The notes below the pieces were generated by a model. That model saw nothing but the letters and a program-made list of their open reading frames with translations. It did no database searches and was not told the DNA's origin. A stretch of 64,000 nucleotides of DNA from Roseimicrobium sp. ORNL1 (GTDB taxonomy: Bacteria > Verrucomicrobiota > Verrucomicrobiia > Verrucomicrobiales > Verrucomicrobiaceae), in contig NZ_CP049143.1 of NCBI RefSeq assembly GCF_011044495.1, forward strand, positions 4,836,001 through 4,900,000, written 5' to 3'. Both the position numbers and the translations under genes were made by a program. This document shows, in pieces, positions 33,698 through 42,787 of the stretch; within the stretch, counting starts at the first letter, position 1; the number at the start of each line of letters is the position of its first letter.

Positions 33698-35800
33698 CTA
33701 CTGCGTCTTGAGGGACTGTCCCTTCTGCGTGGTCGGGTCGGTCTTTTTCACACCCACCTGGCTGCGCACAGAGTCGTCGTCGAGTTCGTGTTCCGGTTCA
33801 TTGGTCACCTTTGGTGATTTGTCGCTGTCGCGGCTCCTCATCAAATCGCGCACGCTGCTTTGCTTGTTCAGCTCAACCTTCTCGCCGTCATCGATGCTGA
33901 TCTCTGAAGAGTCCTTGAGGGCAAAGCCTGGCTTGTGAGGCTTGGTGTCCACCAGGCCGAGCTTTTCAGGATTCAGCAGAAGTCTGCCGTCGATTTCCTC
34001 ACCCAGGTTGACGTCGACGTGCTGGCTCTGATTGAGGCCGACATTGTTCCCCTGGTCCTGCAGGCGCGCGTTCTGCACGTTCTGTTTGGCCTGGTCCCAG
34101 CGCGCACCTCGTTCTTCGTCCAGCGTGAGATTGATGTTGCCTTCGATGATGCGATTGCGCTCATCCATCTCCTGAAGCGCCTCAAGACGCTTGCCGTTGA
34201 AGGCTCGCTTCGCGCCCTCCACACCACCGTGCCAGATGGCCTTGAAACGGTCCCACAGGTTGGGATGTTCCAACCGCTCCAACCGGCGATTCATCTGGGC
34301 CACGCGCGCATTCAGTCGCTCAAAGTCCTGCTGCTGGGGTTCAGTTTCACGAGGCCGGAGTTCATTGCGACGCTCCGTTTCCAGACGGGTGAGTTCCGCC
34401 TGTTCCGGGTTGCGAGTGGACTTGCCGGTGGAATTCGTAGCCTGCCGCACACCTTCCGGATCGAGACGATCTCTGGCCTCACCTTCCTCGATGGCGATTT
34501 CTGTCTTGCGCTGTTCGCAATAGATCGAACCCAGGTAAGAGGTCTTGTTGCTCCGCCCCACTGCCTGAGGCCCCATCACGGTATCGAGTGACCGCTCCGT
34601 TTCCTCCCGGTTCGCATTCTCCCTCGCAAACGAGGCCTTCTGGTGTTCGATGGCTTCATTGTAAGTCTGCTGGTTGAACTCAGCCACCACATGACCCGTG
34701 CCACGAAGAACGCGCACATGCTCCTTCATCTCCTTGAGACGAGTCACGGCACCCTCGATCTCCTCAGGGGTGAGTTTGCCGCGATTCTCCTCGCCCGGAT
34801 ACTTCAGTGCGCGAAGCGTCTGGCGCAGGCGCTCGGGGCTGAGGTTTTCGATTTTCCTGGCCGTGTCTTCGTGCATGAAGAGCGGCTTGTTCACCACAGG
34901 TTTGCCCAAGGCATCACCAAGGTTGCCCAGCACGTCCTCCCGCGAGCGTGACGGAAAGCTCAGGTCGTTGTCGATGCCCTTCACGGCACCAGTCTCCGGA
35001 TCGATGAAGATATTTCCCGGATGGCGGTCCACCTGACCGGTGATGTAGTCGATGACCTCCAGATCATACAGCCCCTTCTGAATTTCGGGGCGCGAGTAAT
35101 CAACATCAAGCTGGTATTCGCGGCGCTCAGGAAGCTTCCCAATCACGCCAAATCCGTCCACACGCACACTGATGCCGATGGGGCGACCATGTTCGTCCAC
35201 CCCGTACTTCTCTTCCGAGATGACATGGGTGCCGAGGAGTTCATCCACTTTGGAAGTGCCCACGGAGCGGGTGAGCATGGCGGTGCCACGCTCCTCCCCG
35301 TCCTGGACGCCCAGCGACTGGTAGATGTTCTGGTTCAGTCCCTGGTAGACCACCTGACGGTGCAGTTCTGTAGGCTTTACGAGGATGGGGTCCGTATGAT
35401 AACCGGCCAGGGCCGGCAGGTCGGAATGGATGAGGGTCCGGTTGTCCGACTCCAGCTTCGTCTGAATCCAGATGCGCTGACGCTGGAAGCGGGTGCGCTG
35501 GTTTTCATCCAGAGTGTTGTCCGTATTGGGCTTGTGCTCGATCTCCTGCGCAATTTCCGCGAGACGCACCATGGCCTGCTCATTGGCGCGATCACGGGCT
35601 TCTTCCAGATACAGCAAAGCCTCTCTGGGATCCATCTTCGCGACGCCACTGAGTTCGCCACTTTTTCCCAGGGGGCGCTCGCCTTGGCTGCGCAAGCTGA
35701 AGGTCACATTGGCCTGGGCTTCTCCTTCCGTCGTCTCGCGAGCCTGCATGGAGAAGTCTGGGGATTCGGAGATTTCCGTGGGTTCAAAATCGAATGGCAT
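33698..35800 (-). CDS. Large PI-kinase/FAM20/HipA-like kinase with coiled-coil tail (putative effector)
   Basis: This 700-residue hydrophilic protein has no signal peptide. Residues 170-285 look like a kinase of the PI3/4-kinase, FAM20 and HipA superfamily: SKVDELLGTHVISEEKYG, then DLEVIDYITGQVDRHPGN (D258, H260, N263 as the catalytic loop) and AVKGIDNDLSF (D277/D279 as metal ligands). The rest is helical and charged, with coiled coil near 390-550. At 512-530 it has the module NLWDRFKAIWHGGVEG, similar to the RasGAP-like protein at 18746. The C-terminal 150 residues are polar and disordered-looking. Substrate (lipid or protein) is unknown. It is transcribed alone, convergent with the SUI1-like gene. 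Confidence 0.7.
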   Translation of the reverse strand: MPFDFEPTEISESPDFSMQARETTEGEAQANVTFSLRSQGERPLGKSGELSGVAKMDPREALLYLEEARDRANEQAMVRLAEIAQEIEHKPNTDNTLDENQRTRFQRQRIWIQTKLESDNRTLIHSDLPALAGYHTDPILVKPTELHRQVVYQGLNQNIYQSLGVQDGEERGTAMLTRSVGTSKVDELLGTHVISEEKYGVDEHGRPIGISVRVDGFGVIGKLPERREYQLDVDYSRPEIQKGLYDLEVIDYITGQVDRHPGNIFIDPETGAVKGIDNDLSFPSRSREDVLGNLGDALGKPVVNKPLFMHEDTARKIENLSPERLRQTLRALKYPGEENRGKLTPEEIEGAVTRLKEMKEHVRVLRGTGHVVAEFNQQTYNEAIEHQKASFARENANREETERSLDTVMGPQAVGRSNKTSYLGSIYCEQRKTEIAIEEGEARDRLDPEGVRQATNSTGKSTRNPEQAELTRLETERRNELRPRETEPQQQDFERLNARVAQMNRRLERLEHPNLWDRFKAIWHGGVEGAKRAFNGKRLEALQEMDERNRIIEGNINLTLDEERGARWDQAKQNVQNARLQDQGNNVGLNQSQHVDVNLGEEIDGRLLLNPEKLGLVDTKPHKPGFALKDSSEISIDDGEKVELNKQSSVRDLMRSRDSDKSPKVTNEPEHELDDDSVRSQVGVKKTDPTTQKGQSLKTQ

Positions 35801-35916
35801 GGCTGCGGGCTCGGTTAGGTGGTGGCAAGTGGGGGCGCGAAAGTCTTTTGGGGTACAATGGGGAGATACGGAGAAAAGCGCCTTGGGTTATGAATGCGCA
35901 AGATAGTCCGTAGTCG

Positions 35917-35932
35917 CCTCGCAGGCGCGAGG
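35917..35932. repeat. Small REP-like hairpin with GTAG foot
   Basis: CCTCGC-AGGC-GCGAGG is a perfect 6-bp stem, preceded by CCGTAGTCG and followed by TAGTGCC. A GTAG foot beside a GC hairpin is the form of classical REP sequences. Only one copy was noticed. The rest of 35801-36033 shows no gene. Confidence 0.4.
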
Positions 35933-36033
35933 TAGTGCCGTATTGGCTTCAATACAGTGGCTCGCCCAGCCCGGCGCTATGCCGAACCCAATGCGTGCAT
36001 CTCCAGGAGATGGATGTATCTGGAACTAGTGGC

Positions 36034-37602
36034 CTAGGGCAGCGTCTTGCTGGTACCCACGGCATCGGCACGCACGGTGCCGTCCAGCGAGATGAAGGGC
36101 TGGGGATTTTCCACGCGGCCCAGAGGACGGGAGGCGGGGCCGAATTCCTTCGTGCCCAAGTCACCCTCCATGGACTTGGCCATGGCCTGCAGACGCGCGA
36201 CCACATCCGGATGTTCCTTCGCCACATTGCTGGCCTCGCTGATATCGTCCTTCAGATTATAGAGCTCCACATGAGGTTCCCCGGTGGGTTTGTTCGGTGG
36301 GCCGTTCCGGATGGCGAGATGCAGCTTCCAATCACCGGAGCGCACGGCATCAAGTGTCGGGCCGCGGAAGTAGTAAAACTCGGTGCGGGGAGCCTTCGCC
36401 GTGTCCTTCGCGTCACCTGCGAGTACTGGCCAGATATCGACGCCATCGATCTTGCGATCCGTGGGCACCTTGCCACCACCAAGCTTCGCGAGCGTGGGCA
36501 GCACATCCATCATGCTGGTGATGGCATCACTGCTTGTGCCTGCGGGCACCTTGCCCGGCCACCAGGCGATGGTGCACACGCGGATGCCACCTTCCCAGGT
36601 GCTGGCCTTGCTGCCGCGCAGGGGCTTGTTGTTCGAGCCATGCGGGACAGAGCCACCGTTATCGCTGGTGAAGATGACGAGCGTGTTTGCATCGAGCTTC
36701 AACTCGCGCAGGGTATCGAGCACGCGGCCCACGCTCCAGTCGACCTCCTGGGCCCAGTCGCCAAGCAGACCATTGGGGGACTTGCCCATGTATTCCTTGG
36801 AAGGATACAGCGGGAAGTGCACCGCGGAGTGTGGCAGGTAGAGGAAGAAGGGCTGCTCCTGGTGCTCGCGGATGAACTTCACGGCACGCTCGGTGTAGTT
36901 CTTCGTGAACTGAAACTGGTCCTCGGCACGCAGGCGGGCGATGACCTTGTCATTCTCTACCAAAGGCAGTGGCGGCTGGGGATTGCGCACGCCGGTGCCG
37001 TCGGCATCACCCGTTACATTGGCATTCGCCCTCGGCCTGTTGGGATTCGCATTGGGTGCGGGCAGCGGCTTGTCGGGATTGCTCTTCGCGCCTTCGGAAG
37101 CGGGGCCCATGTCGTTGGAGTATGGGATGCCGTAATAAGAGTCGAATCCCTGGCTGGTGGGCAGAAAGGGCTTCTGGTCACCGAGGTGCCACTTGCCGAT
37201 GCAGGCAGTGGTGTAGCCCGCATCCTTCAGGACTTCGGCGATGGTGACTTCATTGGGATTCAAGCCGACATGTGCGGAGGGAAACAGGACGTGTGGGATG
37301 GGCAGCGCACGCTTCGGGTAGCAGCCGGTCATCAGCGCGGCGCGAGAGGGCGAGCATACGGGCGCAGCGTAGTGGCTGGTGAGCTTCATGCCTTCTTTCG
37401 CCATGCGGTCGAGCTGCGGCGTGGACGTGGTGGAGCCGAAGGGACCGATGTCGGCATAGCCGAGGTCATCGATGTTGATGATGATGAAGTTGGGCTTGCG
37501 GGAAGCGGTGTTGTCTGTGGCGGCCTGCGCGAGTGTTCGCGCTCCCAGGGCGATTGAAAGCAGCACCGCGAGGGAAAAGAAAAGAGGCTTGGGCATCATC
37601 AT
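36034..37602 (-). CDS. Secreted sulfatase (Cys-type), second copy
   Basis: A signal peptide (PLFFSLAVLLSIALGARTLAQA) precedes a 522-residue S1-family sulfatase. The metal-binding start is NIDDLGYADIGPFGS (D45, D46), and the formylglycine site is C83 in PVCSPSRAALMTG. CIGKWHLGDQKPFLPTSQGFDSYYG and FTSDNGGSVPHGSNNKPLRG give the lysine/histidine and second metal positions. Overall it resembles arylsulfatase A-type enzymes acting on sulfated glycans. Three Met codons begin the frame (37602, 37599, 37596). It is unlike the sulfatase at 20491 outside the motifs, so the two probably have different substrates. Confidence 0.92.
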   Translation of the reverse strand: MMMPKPLFFSLAVLLSIALGARTLAQAATDNTASRKPNFIIINIDDLGYADIGPFGSTTSTPQLDRMAKEGMKLTSHYAAPVCSPSRAALMTGCYPKRALPIPHVLFPSAHVGLNPNEVTIAEVLKDAGYTTACIGKWHLGDQKPFLPTSQGFDSYYGIPYSNDMGPASEGAKSNPDKPLPAPNANPNRPRANANVTGDADGTGVRNPQPPLPLVENDKVIARLRAEDQFQFTKNYTERAVKFIREHQEQPFFLYLPHSAVHFPLYPSKEYMGKSPNGLLGDWAQEVDWSVGRVLDTLRELKLDANTLVIFTSDNGGSVPHGSNNKPLRGSKASTWEGGIRVCTIAWWPGKVPAGTSSDAITSMMDVLPTLAKLGGGKVPTDRKIDGVDIWPVLAGDAKDTAKAPRTEFYYFRGPTLDAVRSGDWKLHLAIRNGPPNKPTGEPHVELYNLKDDISEASNVAKEHPDVVARLQAMAKSMEGDLGTKEFGPASRPLGRVENPQPFISLDGTVRADAVGTSKTLP

Positions 37603-37678
37603 CGAGGAAGGCGTGGAGCGATGAGAACGTGGGGATGGTGGGGAAATTTCAGGAGATGTCTGCGCTGGGGAGATTGGG

Positions 37679-38105
37679 TGTGGTCATCTGCATTGGATTC
37701 AACACAGCGCCGAGCGGAGCGAGACGACTGCGAAGCAGCCCGAAGGGTGAGGACGGCAGGACGAATCAAACGCAGAGACGCAGAGGAACTACGGAGACTG
37801 AAATTGCACAGACAGAAGAGCTTGGCCTTGCGTGTGAACGTCAGATAAAGATATGGAAGCGGTGCCGAAGGCCCTGGACTGCGCGCAGCCCTGCTGCCGC
37901 TTTCCTCAAGTGCAGCCTGCTGCATGCTTCACCGCGACGAAGTCGCCAAGCTTCTCAGGAAGCTTCACCTCACGAGCGAGTATCACGACGGTCTCGATAC
38001 GCAATCCCCAGCTTTGGCAGCTTCGCTGCATCGAAACGCGCAGCAGGCTACGCTGGGGAAAGCGGCAGCAGGGCTGCACGCAGTCCAAGGACGCTGCGCG
38101 TCACA
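37679..38105. repeat. Intergenic repeat cluster: split CGCAGAG repeat and large palindrome
   Basis: No gene is seen from 37603 to 38216. At 37679-37803 a CGCAGAG-type repeat is interrupted after ATTCAACACAG by about 67 foreign bases before AAACGCAGAGACGCAGAGG continues. The segment 37861-38105 is a solo copy of the large palindrome family found around the RAYT at 61195, with GGACTGCGCGCAGCCCTGCT inverted at the right end. A GGGGGCACGAATGCCCCC hairpin follows at 38155-38183. Confidence 0.8.
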
Positions 38106-38216
38106 GCGTCCGGATCTGTCGTGTGGATATCCTTTCTGGTTCGTTCACACAAAAATGGGGGCACGAATGCCCCCACTCCTTGAGATCATGCAGCACGTTG
38201 AGAGGTGGTTTCCACC

Positions 38217-39029
38217 TCACGGCACGCGTGGGAACTTCGAGAAGTCCGGCTCGCGTTTTTCCACGAAGGCGTTTTTACCTTCCTTGGCTTCCTCGCTCAT
38301 GTAGTAGAGCAAGGTGGCATTGCCGGCGAGGTCGAGCAGGCCCATCTGGCCATCGCAGTCGGCATTCAAGGCGGACTTGAGGCAGCGGAGGGCGAGCGGT
38401 GAGTGTCGCAGGATTTCACGGCACCAGGTGACGGTCTCGGTTTCGAGTTCGTCGAGGGGAACAACCTTGTTCACGAGGCCCATGTCCAGCGCCTGCTGCG
38501 CATCATACTGGCGGCAGAGGTACCAGATTTCACGCGCTTTCTTCTGGCCCACAATACGGGCGAGGTAGCTGCTGCCGAGGCCGCCATCGAAGCTGCCGAC
38601 CTTGGGGCCGGTCTGGCCGAATCGGGCATTGTCCGCGGCGATGGTGAGGTCACACACGACGTGCAGCACGTGACCGCCGCCGATGGCGTACCCTGCCACC
38701 ATGGCGATGACCGGCTTCGGAATGCCGCGAATCTTCTTTTGCAGGTCCAGCACGTTCAGGCGCGGGACGCCATCACTGCCGACATAGCCGGCATGGCCGC
38801 GCACCTTCTGGTCGCCACCGGAGCAGAAGGCATGGGGCCCTTCACCCGTAAGGATGATGACGCCGATGGAGGGGTCTTCATGCGCGATGTCAAAGGCCTG
38901 CAGAAGCTCCTGCACCGTGAGGGGGCGGAAGGCATTGCGCACCTCCGGGCGATTGATCGTGATCTTGGCGATGCCGTCGCTGGTCTTCTCCAGCTTGATG
39001 TCAGTAAAGGTCTTGATGGGGGTCCACAT
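38217..39029 (-). CDS. menB: 1,4-dihydroxy-2-naphthoyl-CoA synthase (MenB)
   Basis: MenB closes the second ring of the menaquinone head group from o-succinylbenzoyl-CoA. I chose the start at [17 protein letters not shown]; the open frame begins 56 codons earlier without similarity. The crotonase-fold motifs are all there: [13 protein letters not shown] (oxyanion loop), [38 protein letters not shown], and [20 protein letters not shown], which is diagnostic for MenB. The length (270) is normal. The ligase of the previous step, menE, lies at 41506 on the same strand. Confidence 0.95.
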   Translation of the reverse strand: MWTPIKTFTDIKLEKTSDGIAKITINRPEVRNAFRPLTVQELLQAFDIAHEDPSIGVIILTGEGPHAFCSGGDQKVRGHAGYVGSDGVPRLNVLDLQKKIRGIPKPVIAMVAGYAIGGGHVLHVVCDLTIAADNARFGQTGPKVGSFDGGLGSSYLARIVGQKKAREIWYLCRQYDAQQALDMGLVNKVVPLDELETETVTWCREILRHSPLALRCLKSALNADCDGQMGLLDLAGNATLLYYMSEEAKEGKNAFVEKREPDFSKFPRVP

Positions 39030-39132
39030 TGTCGGAAGTCGGTGAGCGGTAAGCAGTGCGACAGTAGGACGGTGGACGGGGGGCAAGTCAAGGGGGGATG
39101 AGGGTCTCAGCCTCCTCCTAAAAAGAGACCCC

Positions 39133-39624
39133 TCACATCTTGCCACCGTGAGCCCTGAGCAATTCGCAGGCTTCCTTGTGGAAATTCGAATGCGCATACA
39201 TCATGGCAGAGATCCCGTGGCTATCACGCTGATTGATTTTGGCACCACGGTCCAACAACAGGACGATAATTTCAGTATGATTGCCGGCCGCAGCCGCAGC
39301 CAGAGGGTACCGGTCATTCACTGCACGATTCACGTTGGCCCCCTTCTCAAGCAGTACTTTGACGATCTCCAGATTGCCTGTAGTACACGCCTCGTGCAAC
39401 AATGTAGATGGCTGGCCACTGCTCTCGTAAACCGTATCCACCTTGGCATTGGGCATCCCCGCGAGTTGGGCCAGCGCCTGCCGAGTGTCATGCTTCCAGA
39501 TTGCCGCTGACACCTGCTGAAGCTTCGACTCCGACTCAGCGTCCAAAGAGGGACGCAGCACGGTCGAGCACCCCGAGAAAACCAGGGTGCCGACCGCGAA
39601 ACATGCGCAGGCGAGCAATCTCAT
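39133..39624 (-). CDS. Ankyrin-repeat lipoprotein
   Basis: I chose the start at [19 protein letters not shown], which gives a lipoprotein signal with the lipobox L-V-F-S-G-C. The mature protein of about 145 residues has three ankyrin repeats: [58 protein letters not shown] and [24 protein letters not shown]. It probably binds a protein partner at the outer or inner membrane. It is 28 bases downstream of the sialidase-like gene and 103 upstream of menB, so a shared transcript is possible. Confidence 0.85.
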   Translation of the reverse strand: MRLLACACFAVGTLVFSGCSTVLRPSLDAESESKLQQVSAAIWKHDTRQALAQLAGMPNAKVDTVYESSGQPSTLLHEACTTGNLEIVKVLLEKGANVNRAVNDRYPLAAAAAGNHTEIIVLLLDRGAKINQRDSHGISAMMYAHSNFHKEACELLRAHGGKM

Positions 39625-39652
39625 ATGTCCACGCTTAACCCAAGGCTCGACC

Positions 39653-40831
39653 TCACGCCAGTTTCCACACCGCTTGCCGCAGCACCGCACGCTTCACGTC
39701 CTTCATCTTCTCATACCACACGGTGAGGAGGGTCCCGTTGTCGAGCTCCACGGTGCTGGGGTAGCCGAGGTCGCCACCGGCCCCATCGCCGGAGATGATC
39801 ATGGGTTCACTCCAGGTCTTGCCGTTGTCCTCGCTGATGCGGGCTTGATTGCCGAAGGGCGGTTTGCGATGTCCGTAGGTCATCAGGAGACGGTCGTCCT
39901 TCAGGCGCAGGAGATGCGTGGGCAGGCCAAAGGTGATGGCATGCGGCGCGCTCCATGTTTTGCCACCGTCCTTGGACTCGGTCTGCAAGGTGCCACCAGC
40001 GTCCGCCTTGTTGTGATTACGAATCTGCACGATGATGGTGCCGTCCTTCGCCTCGACTGCGTGGAGTTCGTGATAGTTGTTCCTCGCAGTGTCACCTTCA
40101 CGTGTGGGAAGGTCTGCGAGCCACTGCCAGGTGAGACCGTCATCCTTGGACTCACACACGCCGATTTTCTTCTCCTCGGTCCAGAGCTGCTTGCCGGCGT
40201 AAAGCAGGCGGCCGTCCTTAAGCTGGATGGGGCCGTGGGGACTATTCACCAGCGTGGGGAGACGTGAGGACCAGGTGAGTCCGCCGTCCGTGGAGCGCAC
40301 CAGCCACACACCGAGCTCCGCCTTGCGCTGCTCCGGCGTGAGCCAGTCGCGCGCCGCCTGCCAGCGCTTGAGCCTGTCAGCGGGCCACTTGCCTTCCTTT
40401 TCGGCTTTTTCGAGCGTGGGCTCATACGCGAGCGAAGTGAAGGTGGTCACAAGCAAGGTGCCCTTTGCCGTCTCCAGCACACCAGCATCGCGATCATCAA
40501 TCGCGCTATCCAGCAGCACACGAGGGTAGTTCCACGTGGCGCCATTGTCCTTCGAAGTCATGGCGACGACTTGACCAAAAGGGCACACGTGCTCCTCACG
40601 ACCGCCGGACCAGGCGAGCCACAACTCTCCATTCGCACGACGCGCCACCGTGGGCCAGCCGCAGTAATATTCAGGTTGCTGGGAGATGACCTTGGTATCC
40701 AACACCTGGACGGCGGGTGCTGCGGCTCCCGATTTGGAAGTGACAAAGAAACTGGCCGCGGCAGCAGCAGTGCCAGTACGAAGCAGCGAACGACGGGAGA
40801 TGTTTGTGGATGAGGAGGTGGTGCGTTGCAT
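39653..40831 (-). CDS. Tat-exported sialidase-like BNR/Asp-box protein
   Basis: The N-terminus is a twin-arginine signal (ISRRSLLRTGTAAAAASFF). The 392-residue body is a sialidase-type propeller with Asp boxes SKDNGATWN, STDGGLTWS, SKDDGLTWQ, SKDGGKTWS and SEDNGKTWS. Motifs such as WPTVARRANGELWLAWSGGREEHVCPFGQ are shared with verrucomicrobial and planctomycete sialidase-like proteins whose activity is rarely tested. Compared with the protein at 30647 it uses a different export route, so it is likely to bind a cofactor or fold before export. It is the first gene of a probable run with the ankyrin lipoprotein. Confidence 0.87.
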   Translation of the reverse strand: MQRTTSSSTNISRRSLLRTGTAAAAASFFVTSKSGAAAPAVQVLDTKVISQQPEYYCGWPTVARRANGELWLAWSGGREEHVCPFGQVVAMTSKDNGATWNYPRVLLDSAIDDRDAGVLETAKGTLLVTTFTSLAYEPTLEKAEKEGKWPADRLKRWQAARDWLTPEQRKAELGVWLVRSTDGGLTWSSRLPTLVNSPHGPIQLKDGRLLYAGKQLWTEEKKIGVCESKDDGLTWQWLADLPTREGDTARNNYHELHAVEAKDGTIIVQIRNHNKADAGGTLQTESKDGGKTWSAPHAITFGLPTHLLRLKDDRLLMTYGHRKPPFGNQARISEDNGKTWSEPMIISGDGAGGDLGYPSTVELDNGTLLTVWYEKMKDVKRAVLRQAVWKLA

Positions 40832-40994
40832 GTCACCAGTACGCAGCGATTTTGGATTTCACTCTTGAGTATTGGCTCATCGCGGCCTTCACATTACATG
40901 GAAACACGAGAGTGCCAGAGGCGGGCATTTTCGAATCAGTTGTGCGTAGCGACCTGAGGGCTCTCATTAGTGCAGCACTGGTGGGACCGCCGTC

Positions 40995-41486
40995 TCACCG
41001 TTTTCCCATCTTCTTCCGCATGAGTTCGGCTTCCTCGGAGATATTCATGAGCGAGAGACGCGTGGCGTGGAAGAGGCGCACACAGGCCCATACAATGGAG
41101 CCTGCGCCGATGAAGCCACAGCCGAGTCCGGCCACCATCATGATTTCCGCGGCAGGGTGCCAGTCGCGCGCGGAAAAGCCCGCACCTACAATGGACACGA
41201 GACTTGCGCTGACAAAGCCTCCCAGCGCCACGTAGATCATCCGCAGGGCATTCAGGAGCAAGATGGCCTGCTGCTCGATGCGATTCATCTGCACGAGCCT
41301 CCAATCGCGGTCATTCTCCGCCGCTTTCTCAAGGGCATCTGCCACGGAGCGGAGTCGCTCTCCTGCGCGAAGGAAACGATTGCTGGTGCTCAGGGCCAGC
41401 AGGGAGGCGGCATTCGTGAGCAGCGCGGGCGCCGCGATCAAGGTGAGGAGCGCGAAGGGATTCTGGGAGGTGAAGTCGGTCATCAT
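40995..41486 (-). CDS. DUF2721 membrane protein
   Basis: The 163-residue protein has three or so membrane segments (PFALLTLIAAPALLTNAASLLALS; LLNALRMIYVALGGFVSASLVSIV; MMVAGLGCGFIGAGSIVWACVRLF) and the DUF2721 hallmark of a charged stretch with RSVADALEK and VQMNRIEQQAILLLNA between the first two. The function of the family is unknown. It begins 20 bases after menE on the same strand, so the two are probably co-transcribed. Confidence 0.87.
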   Translation of the reverse strand: MMTDFTSQNPFALLTLIAAPALLTNAASLLALSTSNRFLRAGERLRSVADALEKAAENDRDWRLVQMNRIEQQAILLLNALRMIYVALGGFVSASLVSIVGAGFSARDWHPAAEIMMVAGLGCGFIGAGSIVWACVRLFHATRLSLMNISEEAELMRKKMGKR

Positions 41487-41505
41487 GACGTGCAGAGTGG
41501 CTCGA

Positions 41506-42684
41506 CTAAAGCAGCTTCCTTACCAGTTCCGCCATGCCCCTCGCATCCACCTTGCCCAGTGGGGTGCGCGGTATTGCTGGCACCACGAGCACGGCATCGA
41601 GTCGCTCGTAGCCGGGCACGTCCAGGTTGAAGCGTGCGCGGAGATTCTCCAGTCTCGCGGCATCGTGTTTATCTTGTCCTTCCCCCACCAGCAGAAGGCG
41701 CGTGTCCTTCCGCGTATCTGGCACAGGCCAGATGAGGGCGGCGCGCAGATCGATCCCCTCTCCTATCAAGACGCGCTCCAACCGCCGCTGCAGTGCGGGC
41801 AGGCTCACGAGCTCACCAAGCACCTTCACAAAGGACGACTCGCGTCCCACGAAGCGCAGGAAGCGTCGTGTGCCATGCCACCACACCTGCACGCGATCAC
41901 GCGCGGTAAATCCCGCGTCGGCATCGATGGCCTGCCAGTGCCAGGTGGCATCCGCATTTCTGATGGCATAACCGGAGGCGAGCGCCATACCGCGTACCAT
42001 GAGAGCGCCCTCGGGTGTGGTATCGACATTCCAACACGGCAGCACCTCAAGGCACTCAGGGTCATAGCCGGCACGCAAGTGCTCCAGAGGCTCCGTGGCA
42101 ACCTGGGAGGCGGTCTCCGTCATGCCGTAGCTCTGCAGCACAGGCCAGCCGAGCTCCAGGGCGCGGATGCCAAGTTCCTTCGACAATCCACCACCACCCA
42201 CGACGATGGCGCGCATGCGAGATGGCGCCTCCACCTTGCTCTGTACGAGGTCATACACCTGCGCAGGCACCAGCGAGGCGAGCGTGATCTCTTGTGCGGC
42301 ACACAGGCTGGCAAAGGCAGCCGCGTCCCACTTCTCCTCCGTATGGAAAAACGAAGCCCCGCTCTCGTAGCAACGCGCCAGGATGGAGAAGCCCCCCACG
42401 TGATGCAGCGGCAGGGCGATGAGCCAGCGGTCCGCAGCAGTGCACTCCAGATGCGCATTCACCGCGCGCGCGGAGGCCTGCATGGCGCGGCGGGCGAGGC
42501 CCACCCACTTCGGCACGCCTTCGCTGCCGCTGGTCTGGAAATAGATGAGGGCGCGTGTTTCTTCAGCCTGTGCGGCGAACTCCACAAGACCAACTGCGTC
42601 TTCCACCCGATGCGGATTGGTGGCGATATACGCGGTCGCGTTTTCGTCTTTCCAGAAGTCCGGATGGGCGGCGGGAGGCAGCAT
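41506..42684 (-). CDS. menE: o-Succinylbenzoate-CoA ligase-like AMP-binding enzyme (MenE)
   Basis: The 392-residue protein is a short adenylate-forming enzyme. The P-loop-like motif is YFQTSGSEGVPKWVGL, the core has LPLHHVGGFSILARC and YGMTETASQVAT, and the C-terminal hinge ends with GKVDARGM, containing the catalytic lysine. HHVGGFSI and the reduced length are typical of MenE, which activates o-succinylbenzoate for MenB. I chose the start at MLPPAAHPDFW. Its identity is supported by menB nearby on the same strand, although the two are separated by three unrelated genes. Confidence 0.85.
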   Translation of the reverse strand: MLPPAAHPDFWKDENATAYIATNPHRVEDAVGLVEFAAQAEETRALIYFQTSGSEGVPKWVGLARRAMQASARAVNAHLECTAADRWLIALPLHHVGGFSILARCYESGASFFHTEEKWDAAAFASLCAAQEITLASLVPAQVYDLVQSKVEAPSRMRAIVVGGGGLSKELGIRALELGWPVLQSYGMTETASQVATEPLEHLRAGYDPECLEVLPCWNVDTTPEGALMVRGMALASGYAIRNADATWHWQAIDADAGFTARDRVQVWWHGTRRFLRFVGRESSFVKVLGELVSLPALQRRLERVLIGEGIDLRAALIWPVPDTRKDTRLLLVGEGQDKHDAARLENLRARFNLDVPGYERLDAVLVVPAIPRTPLGKVDARGMAELVRKLL

Positions 42685-42787
42685 GCAGGATGGTCCCCTG
42701 CAGACTGCGCGAGGTTGCAAGATTCGCAAGAGGGGCACTGCAATTTCCCGGTAAAGGCGGCGCAGACGCGAAGTGAGGGTGGAACCA

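Noticed and set aside
35935-37557. 540-residue plus-strand frame opposite the second sulfatase
   Set aside because: Antisense shadow; the sulfatase with intact catalytic motifs occupies the other strand.
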